DNA of 64,000 bases, from the NCBI GenBank assembly GCA_037962975.1, contig CM075669.1, positions 249,835,351-249,899,350 of the forward strand, in the 5' to 3' direction. This DNA comes from Clitoria ternatea. Its lineage: Eukaryota > Streptophyta > Magnoliopsida > Fabales > Fabaceae. Position numbers and translations under genes: made by a program. Below are positions 59,233 through 64,000 of the stretch, piece by piece (position 1 is the stretch's first letter; each line of letters starts with the position of its first letter). The notes beneath the pieces were generated by a model, which ran no database searches, was not told the DNA's origin, and worked only from the letters and a program-made list of their open reading frames with translations.

Positions 59233-62015
59233 AACCAAATCCCCTATCGTTGTTTTTATGGGTTGCACTTCTGGTGGCAATTCCTCTTTCACTAACACCT
59301 TTTCAGGAGTTTGTAGAGTCTATGTGTTTTTGGTTTATTGTTTTTTTTTGTCTCATGTTGTTGTTATCCTCTAGGAGTAAACGATAACACTAATTCAAGC
59401 AGAGGAAACGTGCATAGAGAAGAACGACAGTAATGTTGTGTCAAATGTATCCTAGGCTACATACTGTTAAAAATGGACTTAGGCAACCATTGTATCAAAG
59501 ATTTTTGCCTAAGTCTCAACTCTGACACAAAAAAAGATAATTATGTTGATTTTTTTGTCATAGCGTCTGTTTTTTTTTCAACGTTATATTATATGATTCT
59601 TTTAGTGTCTATTGAAGACGTAATTATTTATCATGTTGTCTTACTAATTTTTAAAGTAACTATCTAATAATGTAACCTTGAGTAGATCCAAATTTATTCA
59701 TCAACCATATCTGTCATTTTTATTTTTATTTTCTTGTAAATCATAGTATTATTAATATGTAAGACTATACGTTTTGACTTTTTTTAATATATAAAATTGA
59801 TACTTAACCGGGCAAACAGGGGGAACATTTCATTCATATTTTTCATGTTGATAATAATTGGAAAGTTAAAGGACGGAAGGATCCATGAACAGCATAGTGA
59901 GAAGAAAGAGAGGATTCTACACGTAAGTCGGAAGACGCAAAACGGTTTTTTCATTCACACCGCCTTCCAACAAATAGCCAAAGCATGCTTCCTGCCAACC
60001 ATGACGTATGTCTTTGGTTTATCTATTCATTTTTCTTATTCAACATCTATTCAATTTATAAATTAATCATAAAAATTGACGTGAAGAATTGAAATCAATA
60101 ATTTATATTCAACTACAATCAAAATTACTTAATAGACCACGAGCTTATAAATTAATCCAGAAAACACTATTATTATTTAATTTAATATGTAGTTTTATGT
60201 TTGAATATGAAAAAATATAATTTCATCATTAAATCTTATTCTCTCCAGTTTTATTTATAAGATAATTTAGATCAAATATTTATTAAAAATGTTAATGCAT
60301 TTACTTTTATAAATAGATATTTTTATTTAAATTAAAAATTTACTTTAATGTTAATTGTGACATTTTTAAAATAAAAATAACATAGAAAAATATTAAATAT
60401 TTGTAAATAGATGAAGTTCTATGTTATAGATAAAATCGTTAAAATATTTCGGGTTTTTTTCTTATTTTAAATAGGATTGAGAAAGGAATAAAACACTATA
60501 TTAGCCATAATAAAAATAATAATAATTCTACCTAATTGTAAATATAATATATCAAATAAAAAATAGTTAGCAACCTTAAAAATATTTTTAGGCTTAAATA
60601 TATTTTTTGTCTCTATGAAATAAAATAAGAGTATTTTAATTTTAGTCTATCTAAAATATATTTTTTCTTATACATTCTTTTCATTAAATATTTTGATCTT
60701 AGTTCCTACTTTGAATTTGAATTTGTTAATTATTTATATAAGTAACTAAATTACAACATTAGTTTATTCATATAGTTTTGAAATGTTCAACTCACACTTA
60801 ATACATGACTCTAATGAATTAAAATATAATTTTTAACATTTAAAATTACTTTCAGAATTGTTAGAAAATAAAACTATTGGGGGGGGGGGGGTTGTTGGCT
60901 AAAGTTGTATTTTAAGCCACTAAAATAGAGTTACATATTAACAAGTATTTGGATATTTAAGAACCATTGAATAAGTTAATGTATTTTTTAATGAGGCAGG
61001 TTAATGCTAATGTATAATTTAGTTATAAAAGGGCAAAATATTTTATAAGAATTAAAACTAAAAGACCATTATTTATATGGATAAAAACATATTTAAGTGT
61101 ATATTTTATTCACCCCTGTTTAATTATAATGGTTTTCTAAAATACATATGACATCACAAGATTAAAAGATTCCAAAGAAAACTTTTATTAAAAATTATAT
61201 TAAATTTGGGGTAAAGGGTAAATTTAGCCCCTAACAAATTTCGGATTTTGGGTTGCCCCTTGAAATGATTTTGTCGAGTTTAGTGTCCATGTAATATTCC
61301 TTTGTCGTTAACTGATTCTGTTAAGTGCTGAAGTGTAACAATAGTAGGTGTCACTGGGTGCACACATGACATGTGAGTCATTAACCACTACGCTGACTTG
61401 GATAAAGCTGTTAATTTATTGTTAGCGGTTTATTTGTTTAACCGCAAACAAAAATAAACTTATTGAGGATAATATCATTCTCATTGGTTTGGGGTTTAGG
61501 AACCATTGACAAAAATCACACAACTGTAGATAGGCTTTTTGTTTAGACTTATTGTGAGTGGTTCTTTGAAGGAATCGCAGACAATAACATTTCTTAGATA
61601 CATACCATGAAAACTTAAACAAGTCCCCTGTTTGAGGATAAATGGACAGCATAACATTAAAATCAAACGCTTAATATAAAATACACATCATGGATAGTCA
61701 CACCAATCAATCAAGAAGCTAAATAGGATCCAATCATCAGCTAACTTACAGCTTGTAACTTACAGCTTGATCATTAACAATAATAAGTTGTTAAATTTAA
61801 CAATTAATTTAAATTGCACCTGGATATTCACTCTTGCATTAAACTTCTACTATTGACATGTGACAACATTATATGGACAAATTAAATTCTGACTAATAAC
61901 AACAACTTAAATTCTCACTCCCTCCGAGGTTCTCTTACAAATTATATAGACACATGTATCCAACTTATTTTCTTTCTTTTATGAATACATCTTCTCCTTT
62001 TGCATCCATTGTTTT
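59233..62015. other. Intergenic DNA, no gene recognised
   Basis: AT-rich. A G13 run lies at 60879-60891. A GC-richer phrase at 61210-61380 (including GGGTAAATTTAGCCCCTAAC) looks like part of a dispersed plant repeat that I cannot name. Confidence 0.4.
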
Positions 62016-64000
62016 TGTAACACCCTCTGCTACACCTTAATAAATTCTAGAAAAATTCATAAAAGTTTTTTAAAAAAAGATATGATTGTTAAAAAGAAAC
62101 TATCGGAATAAATTACATACATTATTTCTGAAATACCTCATAAATATTATTAAAACTTTATAAAGTGATTGTACATTCATCCGAAGAAAATAAACATTAA
62201 ACATTATAAGAAAGAGAGGAAACTTCATGGCCCAGAAGCAGTCACTTAATAACATTATTTATTTATTGGACCACGGTATTCATATCGAGCTCCCTTTCTA
62301 GAACGTGCTATATTTATTGCCGAGATTCTTTGATCCTTCCCTCTGAACCATCAATTTAAAACCATATGAAACAAAAACACGGAGAAAGGAGTGAGAAACA
62401 GGATATAATATTCTCGAATAAGACATAAGCAACAAAGGGTTTTCACAAACCAATACATAATAATATCAGTCACAATCACATACACAATCAATTATGAATG
62501 CATGAATGTTATGCAATATCTTCATCATAACTTACCTATATATGTGGGCCCTTAAATTTTAATTTGCACTGGGCCACCCAAGAGTTTACACTATTCCATA
62601 GTCCAGATAATAATAATATGAACAGCTCAACTGGTATGGAAACACTTAGAGACTAGTCAGATTGAGAAGGTTTTTATTGTGAAAGTACCCGACACTAGGA
62701 AGCTACCCCAGGTCCCCTGAAGCACCCTTCCACACCCTCTCATCCCAAGGCTCGTAATTAAGCCTCCTCTAATGTATCCTTGGTTTCTATAATCTGTCTG
62801 CAGACAATATCATTTTATTTCACTTTAATGATTCATGATGCATGAACTACTCACGTATTTAGTTGGTTAAGACTTTTAGAAACTCAATTATTAAATACCT
62901 TAAAGGTTTACGACATTATCTCAATAAACTATACATTTCCTCAATTCTCTGAATTTCTGTTATACAGAAATAAATTTGGTACAGTTTTCAATTCTCACCA
63001 AAATAGAGTTTCCAAGCCTTAAATATCTCAAAACTTATCATAGAAAACTTTACATATTTTTTTTTCTCAAATTGAATCTTAACAATATCGAATTTAGAAA
63101 TCTCAATTATTTCCAAATATCTTTAGTTATTAGGTTGGAACAAAATAATTTACTTTTGAAAATTTTATTTTACTTAAAGATAATAATTCTTAATTTATTA
63201 AAAAATACTTAAAATTATAAAATTTTTCTTTAATTCAAGAATTAATTAATTCAAGCTTTTTATAAATTAATTTTCATAAAATGACTTCTTTTGAAAATAA
63301 ATACTAGATTTTTAAAGATTAAAAGTAAAATCAATGAAAATAATTTCTAAGAAGAAATAAAAGACTAAAAAAATAAAATAATACTTTTCTTAGAATAAAA
63401 ATTTAAAGAGTAAGGTAAAAAAATTCTTACTGAGTTTTAGCTTTCCGTCATGCTTGTTATATGCTCAAACTCCACATCACAAGATCATCCATCACAATTA
63501 ACAATCATAAATAATTAACAATCACAAAATAATCAATCAAAATCAAGTCAATAAAGCATCATTTATAAATATTATAATTCAAAGTCTAATAGTTATTAAT
63601 ATAGTCAATTTGAGTCCTTATCATCGATTCCTTGCATAGGTTTAGTTCAGTCAATAATAGTCCAAGTCCTTGCATAGGTTTAATTTAGTCCGTATAGGTC
63701 ATAATAGTCTAAGTCCTTGCATAGGTTTATCAGAGTTAATTACACCAGATATTTAATTTAAAATTTATTATAAATTTTAAGTTAAAAAGTTAATATTTTA
63801 AAATAATATTATTATTAAATTTAGAAGGAGTAGGGGACTCCTCCTATTATTCTTATGTCTTTTTATATTATATTCCTATCTCACTCCCCCTTACCTTGAA
63901 TTGTTACCAAAAGAGAGTTTGCTTTGCGCCTCCGATTTCTAAAAATATTATTACTAATCTTATTTCAGTATAGACATAAGATGAAAATTAAGATTACTAC
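62016..64000 (-). repeat. Diverged LTR of the F family, cut by the window edge
   Basis: It starts TGTAACACCCTCTGCTACACC and follows the F LTR base by base with roughly 8-10 percent substitutions and indels to the end of the window. That covers about the first 1985 of 3150 bases and includes the TCCTTGCATAGGT units (63630-63725). Orientation is the same as F. Whether it is a solo LTR or the left end of a full element lies outside the window. Confidence 0.92.

Overview
The window is plant nuclear DNA, almost certainly from a eudicot and probably a papilionoid legume. The evidence is AT-rich intergenic DNA, GT-AG introns, a plant-type tRNA-His(GUG), nested Ty3/gypsy LTR retrotransposons of three plant lineages (Athila, Tat, Tekay chromovirus), L1-type LINEs, a CACTA transposase relic and one intron-rich receptor-kinase gene. 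The legume call rests on my memory of the receptor-kinase protein. All alignments were made by eye.

Layout, left to right. 1-2756: a decayed CACTA transposase and an intact-looking tRNA-His gene. 2762-18822: a dead minus-strand Athila element (element A, perfect 5-bp TSD ATAAG). Two code-free LTR-like elements, B1 (3778-6518) and B2 (9205-12850), are inserted in it; both are packed with the motif CCGAGTG. 19102-21482: a 5'-truncated L1 LINE with a 15-bp target duplication. 21498-23460: unrecognised DNA. 23461-43897: a decayed minus-strand Tat-lineage element (element E) with an antisense ORF. It was split by a 2-kb gag-only element (D, 28877-30911) and by a 10.9-kb intact Tekay chromovirus (F, 32115-43016). 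F has practically identical LTRs and one uninterrupted 1470-codon gag-pol, so it is very young. 43898-46476: upstream region of the only ordinary protein gene. 46477-51624: a 10-exon LRR receptor-like kinase close to Arabidopsis At5g63710 (594 residues). 53281-53947: a non-autonomous element with inverted ends. 54423-55163: a LINE 3' fragment, abutting a 538-bp foldback repeat (55164-55701) and an ACAT microsatellite. 57020-59227: a solo LTR with perfect TSD CTAGG. 62016-64000: an older relative of the F LTR, running off the window.

Order of events: A and E are old, with stop codons, frameshifts, a deletion and mutated catalytic residues. B1 and B2 entered A. D and F entered E, F most recently. 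The only genes likely to serve the host are the tRNA and the receptor kinase; the rest is transposon sequence in various stages of decay. The least explained features are the CCGAGTG arrays followed by TCGCTTAAGCGA-like palindromes shared by B1 and B2 (D carries a few copies of the motif), the gag-only element D with TG...TA LTR ends, the 184-bp tandem array in B2, and the foldback repeat at 55.2-55.7 kb.
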